Shown: positions 8,341-17,733 of the stretch, piece by piece
How positions within the stretch are numbered: the first letter of the stretch is position 1
Layout: every line of letters begins with the position of its first letter
Source of the DNA: Verrucomicrobiia bacterium DG1235
GTDB taxonomy: Bacteria; Verrucomicrobiota; Verrucomicrobiia; Opitutales; Opitutaceae
Assembly: GCA_000155695.1 (NCBI GenBank)
Contig: DS990592.1
Location: 1,822,556 to 1,886,555 of the forward strand
Direction: 5' to 3'
Length of the DNA: 64,000 nt
Made by a program: the position numbers and the translations under genes
The notes under the pieces: generated by a model
Databases searched by the model: none
Seen by the model: the letters and a program-made list of their open reading frames with translations, nothing else
Told to the model about the DNA's origin: nothing

Positions 8341-9195
8341 TTACAGTCTTTTGTTCGCCAAAGCCTCGAGACGGTCCCACTCCTCGTTGTAGCGGATGAA
8401 GTGCTTCTTCCCTTTTCCAATCTCTTCGTCAAGCAAAGCCCTCACCAACGCTTGCTCCCTTTCATAGGCATCAGAGCTCAGCAAACCCGAGAAATGCGCG
8501 ATTCGCGCCCAAAGCAGATGAGTCGTGATTGCGTCATACTCATTATAGTCGAGAATGTCCTGAAGCTTCCCCTGCAACCATAGATCGGATACGAAGCCTC
8601 CTTCCGTATCCACTTTTCCGGGGATCCCCGACAATGTCGCGATCTCGTGCAAGCGCGGCGTCTGCCCCCAACGACCCACCATCGGAGCGAGATCCACATT
8701 ATGGTCTCCACTAGTCGCGAAATAATCGACACCCTCCCATGGCTTGTTCGGCCGCTCTCCCATTCCTTGCCCGAAAAGCCCATGCACGATCGCTCGCTGC
8801 ACGATTATCGGCACATCCGCGTTATGTGAATTGTAGCCGACGAGCTGAGGTTTCCGCGAGCCGATCGCTTTAAGAAGGCCTTTCAATATTGTACGCTCCT
8901 TTTCCTTTTCGGGATCGCCAGCAGTCGCTGGCAAGGTCACGAGCTTCAGCCTCACCTCTCCAGCAACGACCTCTCGCAGTACTCCAGAAACGGATACGAT
9001 GCGGCAGAGTACCGTTTTCAAGTAAGGCTGGGGCATTTCCTCCGTCGCTCCTCCCTCTTTCCAAAGCCGCTTCATCGCCTCCTCGGGTCCATGCGCTCCA
9101 CTAGGATTCACATCAAAAAGCATCTCCGCGCTCAGAGGATCGGGGATCCATTCCAGGTCGAAAGAAAACAAACAGGGCTCTACGGTCTTTAGCAC
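8341..9195 (-). CDS. Predicted 3'-5' exonuclease, PolB-like DEDD family
   Basis: 284 residues starting with GTG at 9193-9195. It has the layout of the DNA polymerase B exonuclease-like family (PF10108 type): motif I FDLEW at residues 12-16, motif II VGYNSHNADVPIIV near 121, and motif III DYNEYDAITTHLLWAR near 239. The Asp/Glu residues of the DEDD metal site are all present. Such stand-alone proteins are predicted to trim DNA or RNA from the 3' end; few have been studied. The start has to be this GTG or close to it, because motif I begins 12 residues in. It forms an operon with the DUF2007 gene. Confidence 0.85.
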   Translation of the reverse strand: MLKTVEPCLFSFDLEWIPDPLSAEMLFDVNPSGAHGPEEAMKRLWKEGGATEEMPQPYLKTVLCRIVSVSGVLREVVAGEVRLKLVTLPATAGDPEKEKERTILKGLLKAIGSRKPQLVGYNSHNADVPIIVQRAIVHGLFGQGMGERPNKPWEGVDYFATSGDHNVDLAPMVGRWGQTPRLHEIATLSGIPGKVDTEGGFVSDLWLQGKLQDILDYNEYDAITTHLLWARIAHFSGLLSSDAYEREQALVRALLDEEIGKGKKHFIRYNEEWDRLEALANKRL

Positions 9196-9274
9196 GGCAA
9201 GACTTATAGAACACTCCGCCCCCCCGTGTTAAGTCTTTCTTGCACAAGATACTCAGGTTTCCATTGTCCCTAGC

Positions 9275-10264
9275 ATGCCTTACGAATCTGAACTCTCTGT
9301 CGCAAAAGAAGCCGTCCGCAAAGCCTCTCTCCTCTGTTCCGCTGCCCAAAGCGGACTGGTGGACGCGGAAAAGCACGACAAGGCCGACAAATCGCCCGTC
9401 ACAGTCGCCGACTACGGCGCTCAAGCCCTCGTGCTCTCCACCCTTGCGCAAGCCTTTCCCGCAGATCCCGCCGTCGGCGAGGAAGACTCCAGCGACTTAC
9501 GTAAGACCGAAAACGCCGATCTCTTCTCCCGAGTCGTCGAATACGCGCAGAAAGTCGACTCTGCGCTCGACGCCGATTCCATACTCGCCGCCATCGACCG
9601 CGGCAACCACTCCGGCGGAGCCCAAGGCCGATTCTGGACCTTAGACCCAATCGACGGCACCAAAGGCTTCCTTCGCGGCGAGCAATACGCCGTCGCCCTC
9701 GCCCTCATCGAAAAAGGCGAAGTCGTCCTCGGCGTCCTCGGTTGCCCAAACCTTCCCGTAGATCCACGCAGCCCGGACAGTGAAAAAGGGTGCATTCTCT
9801 ACGCCGTGAAAGGCCAAGGCGCCTTTCAGGCTCCGCTGAGCGATATCTCCGCAGCCATCGCTATTTCAACCGATTCAGTCACCGATCCCGACAAAGCAGT
9901 TTTTTGCGAATCCGTAGAATCCGGGCACACCGCCCACGGTCGCTCGGCGGCCATCACCTCAGCCCTCGGCACTTCCGTAGAACCGTTCAGAATGGACAGC
10001 CAATGCAAATACGCCGCCGTCTCACGCGGGCAAGCCTCCGTCTACCTGCGTCTCCCAACGCGGCCCGGGTACGAGGAGAAGATATGGGACCACGCAGCCG
10101 GCTACATCGTTCTCCTCGAAGCGGGCGGGCGCATCTCCGACACTTTTGGCAAGGAATTGGATTTTTCCCTCGGCCAAACTCTCAAAAACAACAAAGGCAT
10201 CGTGGCTACATCCCCTGCCGTTTTTGAAACAGTCGTAAAAGCGGTCATCTCGTCGGCTAAATAG
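9275..10264 (+). CDS. 3'(2'),5'-bisphosphate nucleotidase (HAL2/CysQ type)
   Basis: 329 residues of the inositol monophosphatase superfamily. Metal-site motifs are intact: VGEED near residue 68, LDPIDGTKGFLRG near 126, and the late WDHAAGYIVLLEAGG near 273. The TKGFLRG wording and the long insert after VGEED point to the HAL2/SAL1 group, which dephosphorylates 3'-phosphoadenosine 5'-phosphate (PAP), a by-product of sulfate assimilation and sulfation, rather than to inositol monophosphatase itself. It stands alone, divergent from the exonuclease gene. The nearby nrnA gene product (46.3 kb) may also hydrolyse PAP. Confidence 0.88.
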   Translation: MPYESELSVAKEAVRKASLLCSAAQSGLVDAEKHDKADKSPVTVADYGAQALVLSTLAQAFPADPAVGEEDSSDLRKTENADLFSRVVEYAQKVDSALDADSILAAIDRGNHSGGAQGRFWTLDPIDGTKGFLRGEQYAVALALIEKGEVVLGVLGCPNLPVDPRSPDSEKGCILYAVKGQGAFQAPLSDISAAIAISTDSVTDPDKAVFCESVESGHTAHGRSAAITSALGTSVEPFRMDSQCKYAAVSRGQASVYLRLPTRPGYEEKIWDHAAGYIVLLEAGGRISDTFGKELDFSLGQTLKNNKGIVATSPAVFETVVKAVISSAK

Positions 10265-10500
10265 ACGAAAACTCCCCTTCGAAATACAGCGGAAGTATCT
10301 GGCCGCTGACTAGAGGGTTGTATTGCGACCCCGTTTCACGCCTTCCATCGACCAAATTCGATCGAGATACAAGGCAGAAGGGGCAATTATGGCCAGTGAA
10401 CAAGGTAGTTTCCTTATCGTTTATAGGTTTTTATCCTCTCTGGAAACACGAGCTCAAGTTTCACGAAAATAAAACGATCATAGAGTGCCGAACCTAAACA
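10265..10500. other. Gene-free region before the secretion operon
   Basis: No coding frame is convincing here. The region should contain the promoter of the type I secretion operon; AT-rich stretches at about 10418-10435 and 10468-10490 are candidates, but no clear -35/-10 pair stands out. A stop codon at 10495-10497 closes the TolC reading frame on its 5' side. Confidence 0.4.
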
Positions 10501-10599
10501 ATTAGCACTCTGAAAACTCAAAACTTAAGCCATTCTACCGACACGCGAAGGCATTCGACCCTCGCTCGTCGCCTCTCTATCTTCGCGATCGCCATCAGC

Positions 10600-11823
10600 T
10601 TGGCATGCCTCGCGACAAGCCGAGTCTCCGCGCAAACCCTCGCAGATGCGCTCGATGCAACGCTGGCGAACTACCCGAAAATCCGCGTTCTCGAGTCGCG
10701 CGTGCAGATAGAGCAAAACAAGCTCGGGGCCGAGCGCTCAAACCTTCGACCACAGCTCTCGCTCAGCATGCGAGGCGGCGAAGAACGATTCGGCAACGAC
10801 AAAGGCTTCCAAGTCTACGGCGAAACCGGAAACGCCTCGCTTTCCGGCAGGCAACTCCTCTTCGACGGCGGCAACACCAAGCACCGCATCACGGAAGCTC
10901 AGGCGAATCTTCGCACCAGCCAGGAGTCTTTGCGTCAGGTTCGGGAAGAACTCGCCCTCGAAATCTCCATCACCTACGTCAACGTTCTGAAATATACGCG
11001 CCTCACGGACCTCGCCGAGCAGAGCGTGTACCTCCACCAGGACGCTCTGGACAAAATCGAGCAGAAGTTCACTGCCGGAGCTGGACCCAAAGCTGACGTC
11101 ATTCTCGTCAAAGCCCGCCTCGCAATGGCCAAGGCCAGTCTCGAGGCAAGGAAACGCCAGCTCAAAATCGCCCACAACTCCTATCTAAAGCTCACCGGCT
11201 CCACGCCTTTCCAGCTCGTCGAACCAGACTTCCCTTACTGGGCAATGCCGGAGTCTATCGACGAAGTCACTTTCGAGAGTAATCCCAACGTGCGCACCGC
11301 GCATTCCGAACTTCAGGCCACCTACTCGCGTCGCAAAGTTGCGGAAAGCTCCTTTAGACCGAAGCTCAACTTCGTCGTCGAAGGAGACGCCGCCGAGTCC
11401 GACCGCTACGAAACCCTGCAGGAGGACGCCATGGCGCTGGTCACACTTTCATACAATATTTTCGACGGAGGTCGGCGACGCTCAGAAATTCGCAAAGCCA
11501 ACTCCCAGATCAATGAAGCAGACTGGAAGCTGAAGGACGCGCTCATAGAGACCGAAAATTCCTTCTCCAACGCATGGGATGAGCTTACCTCAACGGCCGA
11601 GCGTATAAATCTTTTGGAGACGCATCGCGATGCCATGGAATCCGTCGTCAGCGCCTACCACGAACAATTCGAGCTGGGAAAACGCCCCCTTATTAACCTG
11701 CTCGATGTGGAAAACGAACTCACCGCCGCGCGTGCCTCCGTCGAGGAGGAGCGCCTAAACCGTCTGCAAGCCGCCTACCGCCTCCTTTCCGCTATGGGCG
11801 AGCTTTCCACGTCCCTGAAATAA
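10600..11823 (+). CDS. TolC-family outer membrane channel of a type I secretion system
   Basis: 407 residues from TTG at 10600. The two outer-membrane efflux repeats are visible: LADALDATLANYPKIR with LRPQLSLSMRGG in the first, and TAHSELQATYSRRKVAESSFRPKLNF-type sequence in the second, plus a long coiled coil (AINLLE/RINLLETHRDAMES). It would form the trimeric channel for the ABC exporter and HlyD adaptor downstream. The start is odd: codons 10561-10599 read LARRLSIFAIAIS, which together with LACLATSRVSAQT makes a good signal peptide, yet no ATG, GTG or TTG exists between the stop at 10495 and 10600. Translation probably starts at a rare codon (ATT 10501 or CTG 10510). Confidence 0.85.
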   Translation: MACLATSRVSAQTLADALDATLANYPKIRVLESRVQIEQNKLGAERSNLRPQLSLSMRGGEERFGNDKGFQVYGETGNASLSGRQLLFDGGNTKHRITEAQANLRTSQESLRQVREELALEISITYVNVLKYTRLTDLAEQSVYLHQDALDKIEQKFTAGAGPKADVILVKARLAMAKASLEARKRQLKIAHNSYLKLTGSTPFQLVEPDFPYWAMPESIDEVTFESNPNVRTAHSELQATYSRRKVAESSFRPKLNFVVEGDAAESDRYETLQEDAMALVTLSYNIFDGGRRRSEIRKANSQINEADWKLKDALIETENSFSNAWDELTSTAERINLLETHRDAMESVVSAYHEQFELGKRPLINLLDVENELTAARASVEEERLNRLQAAYRLLSAMGELSTSLK

Positions 11824-11849
11824 CTGCCCCTACTAAAATCCCAATCCCG

Positions 11850-12725
11850 ATGAGTTCCATTCCAAATAGCAAAGTCTCCAAAGGAAAACTTCGTGTTCTC
11901 ATAGTCGAAGACTCGAAGATCGAGGCTAAGTTTACGGCGAACCTCCTTAAGAAAAACGGTTACGACGTCCTCAGCGAACGCGTCGAAACGGAGGAAGACA
12001 TGAAGCATCAGCTCGATGGGCAGGAGTGGGATATCATCATATCCGACTACCAGATGCCAGAGTTCGACGGCATGCGAGCGCTAGAGCTTTTTCAGAAATA
12101 CGAACTCGATATCCCCTTCATTCTCGTATCCGGAAAAATCGGAGAAGAGACTGCCGTCGACCTCATGAAAATGGGGGCACACGACTACATTATGAAGGGC
12201 AATACTGCCCGACTCCTGCCCGCAATCGAAAGCCACCTTAAGGACGCAGCCAACAGGCGGGACAAGCATCGGCTAGAAAGCAAACTACGCGAAAGCGAGG
12301 CCCAGTACCGCGGATTTTTCGAAAACGCAGCCATTGGCATCTTTCGCTGCGACAGCGAATGCAACCTCCTCGACGTAAATCATTTCCTTGCGGCAGCGCT
12401 CGGCTTCGAGACCACTGATGATTGTATAGCCGTATCTGAAAAATTGATACCAGAAGTGTACGATTCAGACACCCACAAAGCCGCGACTGTCGATCTCGCA
12501 GCCGAAGCGGAAGAAGGAGGCCGCTTCGAGGCGATTTTCCACAGACGGGACAATACCGTGATGGAGGCCATCATCAACGTATGGGCCATCCAAGACGAAT
12601 CCAGCCAAAGCATTTACCTTGAAGGCACCATCGAGGACGTAACCGAACAACGTGAAATGGAACGCAAGCTGCGCGAAATGGAACAGCTTCACGAGTCGCT
12701 GATCGACCTGACTAGCAACCTCTGA
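11850..12725 (+). CDS. REC-PAS protein inside the secretion operon
   Basis: 291 residues: a receiver domain (residues 14-130) with the acidic pair Glu20/Asp21, phospho-acceptor Asp66 (IIISDYQMP) and Lys116 (IMKGN), then a short coil and a PAS domain (about 145-275, YRGFFENAAIGIFRCD), ending in another coil (EREMERKLREMEQLHES-like). There is no DNA-binding, kinase or nucleotide-cyclase output. Sitting between tolC and the exporter ATPase, and overlapping the latter by one base, it may control export or assembly through protein contacts, or pass a signal to a kinase. It resembles the head of a larger kinase, but the stop is clean and the next gene is intact. Confidence 0.88.
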   Translation: MSSIPNSKVSKGKLRVLIVEDSKIEAKFTANLLKKNGYDVLSERVETEEDMKHQLDGQEWDIIISDYQMPEFDGMRALELFQKYELDIPFILVSGKIGEETAVDLMKMGAHDYIMKGNTARLLPAIESHLKDAANRRDKHRLESKLRESEAQYRGFFENAAIGIFRCDSECNLLDVNHFLAAALGFETTDDCIAVSEKLIPEVYDSDTHKAATVDLAAEAEEGGRFEAIFHRRDNTVMEAIINVWAIQDESSQSIYLEGTIEDVTEQREMERKLREMEQLHESLIDLTSNL

Positions 12726-14959
12726 TGATTACGAACCAAAAGAAGAACAGACTCGCGCCCTCAGCGATCAAGTCTGCCCCACGGACAAGGCTGGATCCGA
12801 AAAAATCGGATTCGAAACAGCCGTCGACAGGGGACGAACCCAGAGTATACGACGACCCCTTGCTCGACTGCCTCATCTTGATCGCCAAGATGCATGATCG
12901 TCAGCTCTCGGGAGACCTTCTCACCGCCGGCCTTCCCCTCGTCGAAAACCGTCTCACCCCTCGCCTCTTCATACGGGCCGCAGAAAACGGCAACTTTTCC
13001 GCGCGCCTCATCAAACGAAAAATAGACGCGATCCCTCAGCTAGTCTTCCCTTGCGTGCTCCTCCTCAAGGACAATCGCTCCGCCGTGCTCGTAAACCGGA
13101 AAGGCGACGACTTTTCTGTCATTCTTCCCGAAACGGGATCCGGTCAAGTCATTCTCGACAAGGCGAAGTTGGAATCTGAATACATCGGAACCGCCATCTT
13201 CGTAAAGCCCGAGTACGCCTTCGACTCCCGAGCCGACAAGTCAGACAGTTCGGTAAAGTCGAAAAACTGGTTCTGGGGAACACTCTGGAAGTATCGCCGC
13301 GTCTACCAGAGCGTATTGCTCGCAGCTGTATTCATAAATCTCTTCGCTGTCGCGGGATCAATGTTCGTGATGAACGTGTATGACCGCGTCATCCCGAACA
13401 ACGCCATCGATACCCTCTGGGTACTCGCCTCCGGAGTTACCTTAGTCTACGGGTTCGATTTCCTACTGAAAATTCTGCGCAGCTCCCTCATCGACAAAGC
13501 CGGAAAAAACGCCGACGTACTCCTCTCAAGCTTCATCTTCCAGCGCGTACTCGGCATCAAGATGGAGAACAAGCCCGCCTCTGCCGGCAGCTTTGCCAAT
13601 CAGGTCAAAGGCTACGAAAGCCTCCGTGAGTTCTTCACATCCGCAAGTCTCGCCACTCTGGTGGATCTTCCCTTCGTGTTTATGTTCATCGGCTTCATGT
13701 ACTTCATCGCCGGATGGGTCGCCTTCATTCCCGCGGTCGGCATTCTTCTCATTCTCGCGATCGGCACGATTCTCCATTTTCCGCTCAAACGAGCAGCCGA
13801 AACCGCGCAAGGAGCTTCAGCTCAAAAACACGCCCTTCTGGTCGAAGCAATCGGCGGATTCGAAGCAATCCGCGGCCTCTCCGCTGCGGGCATCTTCCAG
13901 CGAAAGATGGAAAACTTCCTCGGAAGCTCCGCCAAAAGCGAAGTCGCCTCCCGCCGCATTTCCGCCGCCGCGACCAACTTCACCGTTTTTATCACTCAAA
14001 TGGTGTCCGTCGTCATTGTTGTTGCATCCGTTTACCGGATACGCGAAGGCGACATGAGCATGGGTGCGCTGATTGGCTGTACCATATTAAGCGGGCGCGC
14101 CATGGGACCCATCGGACAAGTCGCCGCCCTGCTTTCGCGCATGCAACAATCGCTCGTCTCCCTCAAAGGACTCAATGAAATTGTAGAGCTTCCGCAAGAA
14201 CGAGAGAGCGATAGAAACTACGTCCGCAAGAGCGACTTCCGTCCGAGCATAGAGTTCAAGGAAGTTACTTTCTCTTACTCGGAAGACACGGAGCCTGCTG
14301 TGCGCAACGCAAGCTTCAGCATCGAACCGGGAGAAAAGGTCGCCATCCTAGGAAGAGTAGGATCAGGGAAAAGCACCCTGCTTCGCCTCATCCTGGGATT
14401 CTATCAGCCGACTTCCGGTATGATTCTCGTCAACGGAACGGATATTCGCCAACTCGATCCGGCTGAACTTCGGCGGCGGCTAGGCTACATCGCCCAAGAC
14501 AACAATCTTTTCTTCGGCTCGCTCAAGGAAAACATTCTCATGGGAGCTCCGTGGGCCGACGAGGAAGACCTCATCCAAGCGTCCACCCTGGCGGGCGTCG
14601 AACGCTACGCCTCTCGACACCCGATGGGCTATGATCTCCCTATTGGCGAACGAGGAGAACGTCTCTCCGGAGGACAACGACAAGCCATCAACATCGCCCG
14701 CGCCATCATCGCGAAGCCACCAGTGCTCGTCATGGACGAGCCGACCAGCGCCATGGACGCCAATGCTGAACGCGAATTCATCGCCAGCATGGAAAAGTAC
14801 GGCAACGACGGAGGCCGGACACTGGTTCTCTCCACTCATAAACCGTCTATGCTTAAGCTAGCAGACCGCATTATCGTCATGGACCAAGGTCGCATCGCCG
14901 CGAACGGACCCAAGGCCGAGGTGATGCGTCAACTCTCGGGCGGAGCCGGCAGAAACTAA
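12725..14959 (+). CDS. Type I secretion ABC exporter, LapB/LssB type
   Basis: 744 residues. The N-terminus (about 38-170; DPLLDCLILIAKMHDRQLS, TPRLFIRAA) is a C39-like domain of the kind found in RTX exporters; the catalytic His context of true peptidases is not seen, so it should bind substrate without cutting. A six-helix membrane domain follows (about 190-470, with DRVIPNNAIDTL), then an ABC ATPase with Walker A GRVGSGKST, Q-loop GYIAQDNNLFFG, signature LSGGQRQAINIARA and Walker B VLVMDEPTSAMD. It exports proteins through the HlyD and TolC partners encoded next to it. No RTX or adhesin substrate gene lies in the window, so the cargo is unknown. Confidence 0.93.
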   Translation: MITNQKKNRLAPSAIKSAPRTRLDPKKSDSKQPSTGDEPRVYDDPLLDCLILIAKMHDRQLSGDLLTAGLPLVENRLTPRLFIRAAENGNFSARLIKRKIDAIPQLVFPCVLLLKDNRSAVLVNRKGDDFSVILPETGSGQVILDKAKLESEYIGTAIFVKPEYAFDSRADKSDSSVKSKNWFWGTLWKYRRVYQSVLLAAVFINLFAVAGSMFVMNVYDRVIPNNAIDTLWVLASGVTLVYGFDFLLKILRSSLIDKAGKNADVLLSSFIFQRVLGIKMENKPASAGSFANQVKGYESLREFFTSASLATLVDLPFVFMFIGFMYFIAGWVAFIPAVGILLILAIGTILHFPLKRAAETAQGASAQKHALLVEAIGGFEAIRGLSAAGIFQRKMENFLGSSAKSEVASRRISAAATNFTVFITQMVSVVIVVASVYRIREGDMSMGALIGCTILSGRAMGPIGQVAALLSRMQQSLVSLKGLNEIVELPQERESDRNYVRKSDFRPSIEFKEVTFSYSEDTEPAVRNASFSIEPGEKVAILGRVGSGKSTLLRLILGFYQPTSGMILVNGTDIRQLDPAELRRRLGYIAQDNNLFFGSLKENILMGAPWADEEDLIQASTLAGVERYASRHPMGYDLPIGERGERLSGGQRQAINIARAIIAKPPVLVMDEPTSAMDANAEREFIASMEKYGNDGGRTLVLSTHKPSMLKLADRIIVMDQGRIAANGPKAEVMRQLSGGAGRN

Positions 14960-14970
14960 CGTCACATCCC

Positions 14971-16458
14971 ATGAATACGCCAGAACCCAACAGGTCAGGA
15001 ATTCGCAAACCCATCGCTAAAGAGCAGATGCCCTCGAACCCGGCTTCGCAAAGAGCTGAGCTGGAAGCCGAGCTCGATCGACTCGAATCTAAAGGGGAAC
15101 CAAAGCGCCAAGAAACTGATCCTTCACCCCAGCAAGTGTCGGAATCAAAGTCAGCCGAGGCGAACCCTTCGGACGCGAAATCGAACGCGCCGAAAGAAGA
15201 AGCGAAGCCTGTAAACAAAGACGAAAAACCTGCCGCGACAGCAGCCGCCCCAAAAAAAGAGGTAGTTCCGCAAAAGAGCGATCTCGACTTCGTCTCGGAC
15301 ACGAAAGCTGCATTCCTCGAAAACAAGAGTCCCTACGCTAGCCTCCTACTCTTCGTCATCGTCGGCATAATCAGCGCCTTCACATACTGGGCAAGCACTT
15401 CAAAAGTAGACGAAATCACCCGTGGACAAGGAAAGGTCGTACCCACAGATTCACTACAAATCGTTCAAAGTCTCGAAGGGGGAATCCTGTCACAACTCAA
15501 TGTGTCGGAAGGCAGCATCGTTAACAAAGGCGATACCCTTTTGCGCATCGACAATACCGCGTTCACCGCCGCAAAAAGCGAAAGCGCCGCCCAACGCGAC
15601 AATCTCATGGCAACCATCGCCCGACTCGAAGCGGAAGCTGCAGACTTGGAAACACTAGAGTTTCCCGAACACATCACCGAAACCCGGCCCGACCTCGTGA
15701 AAAGTGAAACCAGTCTTTTTCAGAGTCGTCGCTCAAATCTCGCTGGATCCATCCTGCACCTGAGCAAAAGTCTAGAGCTCAAAAAGAAGGAGCTTGAGAT
15801 TACCATCCCTCTCGCCGAGCGAGGCATCGTCTCGCAAGTCGAACTCCTTCGACTTCAATCGATTGTCAACGACACCGAAAGCGAGCTCATTCGGGTCACT
15901 TCCGACTACAACAAGGAAGTCCTGAGCAAGAGGAACGAAGCCAAGGCGAAACTGGAACAAGTTCAACAAAGCATCTATGCCTTCGACGACAAAATCCAAC
16001 GCACGAACATAGTGTCTCCGGTAAACGGCACAATCAATCGGGTTAATTTCAACACGATCGGTGGAGTCATTCGCTCCGGCGAGCCCATCGTAGAAATCGT
16101 ACCCTACGAGAGCGATCTCATCATCGAAGCGAATATCCTACCCTCTGACATCGGCTTTATCCGCCCCGGACAAGAGGCTACCGTCAAGCTCACCGCCTAC
16201 GACTTCTCTATCTACGGAGGACTCAAAGGCGTGGTAGAGCAAATAAGCGCCGATACTACAACCGACGAAAGGGGCGACAGCTTCTACACAATTCAGGTTC
16301 GAACAGGCGAGCGCTCACTCAAGACCGGCTCTCAGGATTTCAAGATAATCCCAGGAATGCAGGTCGAAGTGAACATTCTCACGGGAAACAAGACCGTCCT
16401 CGACTATATCTTCAAGCCCTTGCTTAGAGCCAAGATGAACGCGCTCACAGAGCGATAA
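14971..16458 (+). CDS. HlyD-family membrane fusion protein
   Basis: 495 residues. A cytoplasmic N-terminus of about 110 residues is unusually long and rich in Ser, Glu, Lys and Ala. A single membrane helix follows (YASLLLFVIVGIISAFTYWA), then the lipoyl/barrel-sandwich half motif GQGKVVPTDSLQIVQSLEGG, a long periplasmic coiled coil (about 205-340) and the second half with RTNIVSPVNGTINRV and the beta-barrel domain. It bridges the ABC exporter and the outer membrane channel. It is the last gene of the operon, 11 bases after the exporter gene and about 30 bases before a strong terminator. The charged N-terminal tail may contact the REC-PAS protein, which is speculation. Confidence 0.92.
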   Translation: MNTPEPNRSGIRKPIAKEQMPSNPASQRAELEAELDRLESKGEPKRQETDPSPQQVSESKSAEANPSDAKSNAPKEEAKPVNKDEKPAATAAAPKKEVVPQKSDLDFVSDTKAAFLENKSPYASLLLFVIVGIISAFTYWASTSKVDEITRGQGKVVPTDSLQIVQSLEGGILSQLNVSEGSIVNKGDTLLRIDNTAFTAAKSESAAQRDNLMATIARLEAEAADLETLEFPEHITETRPDLVKSETSLFQSRRSNLAGSILHLSKSLELKKKELEITIPLAERGIVSQVELLRLQSIVNDTESELIRVTSDYNKEVLSKRNEAKAKLEQVQQSIYAFDDKIQRTNIVSPVNGTINRVNFNTIGGVIRSGEPIVEIVPYESDLIIEANILPSDIGFIRPGQEATVKLTAYDFSIYGGLKGVVEQISADTTTDERGDSFYTIQVRTGERSLKTGSQDFKIIPGMQVEVNILTGNKTVLDYIFKPLLRAKMNALTER

Positions 16459-16489
16459 ATCTACAACTGTTTCAGTTCAGCAACGAGTA

Positions 16490-16515
16490 GGCCGCGGAGC
16501 AACCCGCGGCCTTTT
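16490..16515 (+). terminator. Intrinsic terminator of the secretion operon
   Basis: A perfect 8-bp GC-rich stem, GGCCGCGG / CCGCGGCC, with loop AGCAAC is followed by TTTT. It lies 32 bases after the hlyD-like stop and faces the convergent porin gene. Confidence 0.9.
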
Positions 16516-16548
16516 CATTTTGAACCTAACCCAAAACAGTTCGGAAAA

Positions 16549-17724
16549 CTAGAATAACAGCTGCCCGCGCGCTCGAAAACCGGATACGACTTCGCTCACT
16601 CCATCCAAAACGCCGCTTCCACTCAACGCGTCCCGGCCTTCTGCGAGTTCATAACCCACGGAGAATTTAACGCTGTTCCCCTTCATATAATAGTTACCAC
16701 CGAAATAAATCGAATCTACTTGCTCGTACTTAAACCCCGAATACGGAGCCTTTCGAATAGCGGAAGAGAGCTTTAGCTGATAGCCCCCTGTGTCAATTTG
16801 AGAGGCTCGAGCAACCCACTCCCACTTCTCCCCCCACATACGCGAAACTTGAGCATGCCAGCCAAACGCTTTCGCCGCATCACCTTCAACAAGACCGATC
16901 TCTCCCCCAGTCGCCTCCAAAGCTAGCTCGTAGCCCGAGTACGATAGATTTCCGAAAAAGGAAGCCGCAAGTACCTGCCGTCCGTCCCCATAAGGTTGAT
17001 ACCCGACATCGACTCCCGCCTGGTAAAACGAGCCATAATCGCTTTTTCCCTCTTTGGTGAAACGAGCATACAGCGATACGTCACCGTCTAAGACATCCGG
17101 CCAGTCCGACTCGCTTTTGACATTGTGGGCGAGCCCCAGTACCGAATCCATGCCCTGCCCGTAGTCGTGATAATAATACACCCCTGAATGATAAGAGCCT
17201 ATCCCCACAACCTCGTTCCAGAATCGCGTATTCGCTGATCGCTCGATGGGCTTCACCTTCGAGCTCGACATGGTATCCTCGAAGCCGAAAGGAACCTTTT
17301 GGTACCCGATGTAGATTTTGTTCGCATCGCCTGGCTTCCACTCGAGTCGAGCGATTTGATTCTTAACGATCCGATCCGACACGTCAGTAAGGTAATTGAC
17401 ACGCAAACTCCTCGAAAGGTCGACTTTCACCCCCGCAAACACGCGGCGGAAAAAATCGCGCTGCGCCGTTTCCGGGTCTGCAACGCTTGTACCCTTCAAT
17501 TCGCTCTCAAGATAATCGAACTGCGGGTGAAGGCGTCCACTGAAACGTACGTTCTCCGATACATACGAACTAAGGCGACCTTCTTTGACTTCGCCAAAAA
17601 ACTCACGCGTCTCGCCCAGCAGAGAGCTTCCCGCCAAAGGCAAAATTGCCAGCAGGATTCTTCCACTCCAGCGACAGCCTCTCTTCGAAAGAGGATTTAA
17701 GGTAGCGAAAAGGTGCGATTTCAT
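16549..17724 (-). CDS. Phosphate-selective porin O/P-like outer membrane protein
   Basis: 391 residues from the ATG at 17724. A signal peptide is present (GRILLAILPLAGSSLLG). The rest is beta-barrel-like with alternating aromatic strands, and the C-terminal residue is Phe (RGQLLF), as for BAM-assembled barrels. Motifs such as FRRVFAGVKVDLSRSLRVNY, KIYIGYQKVPFGFEDTMSS and ERSANTRFW match the OprP/OprO superfamily, whose members pass phosphate or other anions; many of them have other or unknown solutes. The frame runs 21 codons further upstream, but the later ATG gives a normal signal peptide. A 26-bp palindrome lies 10 bases before this ATG. It stands alone between the secretion and oxidase operons. 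Confidence 0.82.
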   Translation of the reverse strand: MKSHLFATLNPLSKRGCRWSGRILLAILPLAGSSLLGETREFFGEVKEGRLSSYVSENVRFSGRLHPQFDYLESELKGTSVADPETAQRDFFRRVFAGVKVDLSRSLRVNYLTDVSDRIVKNQIARLEWKPGDANKIYIGYQKVPFGFEDTMSSSKVKPIERSANTRFWNEVVGIGSYHSGVYYYHDYGQGMDSVLGLAHNVKSESDWPDVLDGDVSLYARFTKEGKSDYGSFYQAGVDVGYQPYGDGRQVLAASFFGNLSYSGYELALEATGGEIGLVEGDAAKAFGWHAQVSRMWGEKWEWVARASQIDTGGYQLKLSSAIRKAPYSGFKYEQVDSIYFGGNYYMKGNSVKFSVGYELAEGRDALSGSGVLDGVSEVVSGFRARGQLLF

Positions 17725-17733
17725 ATAATTATG

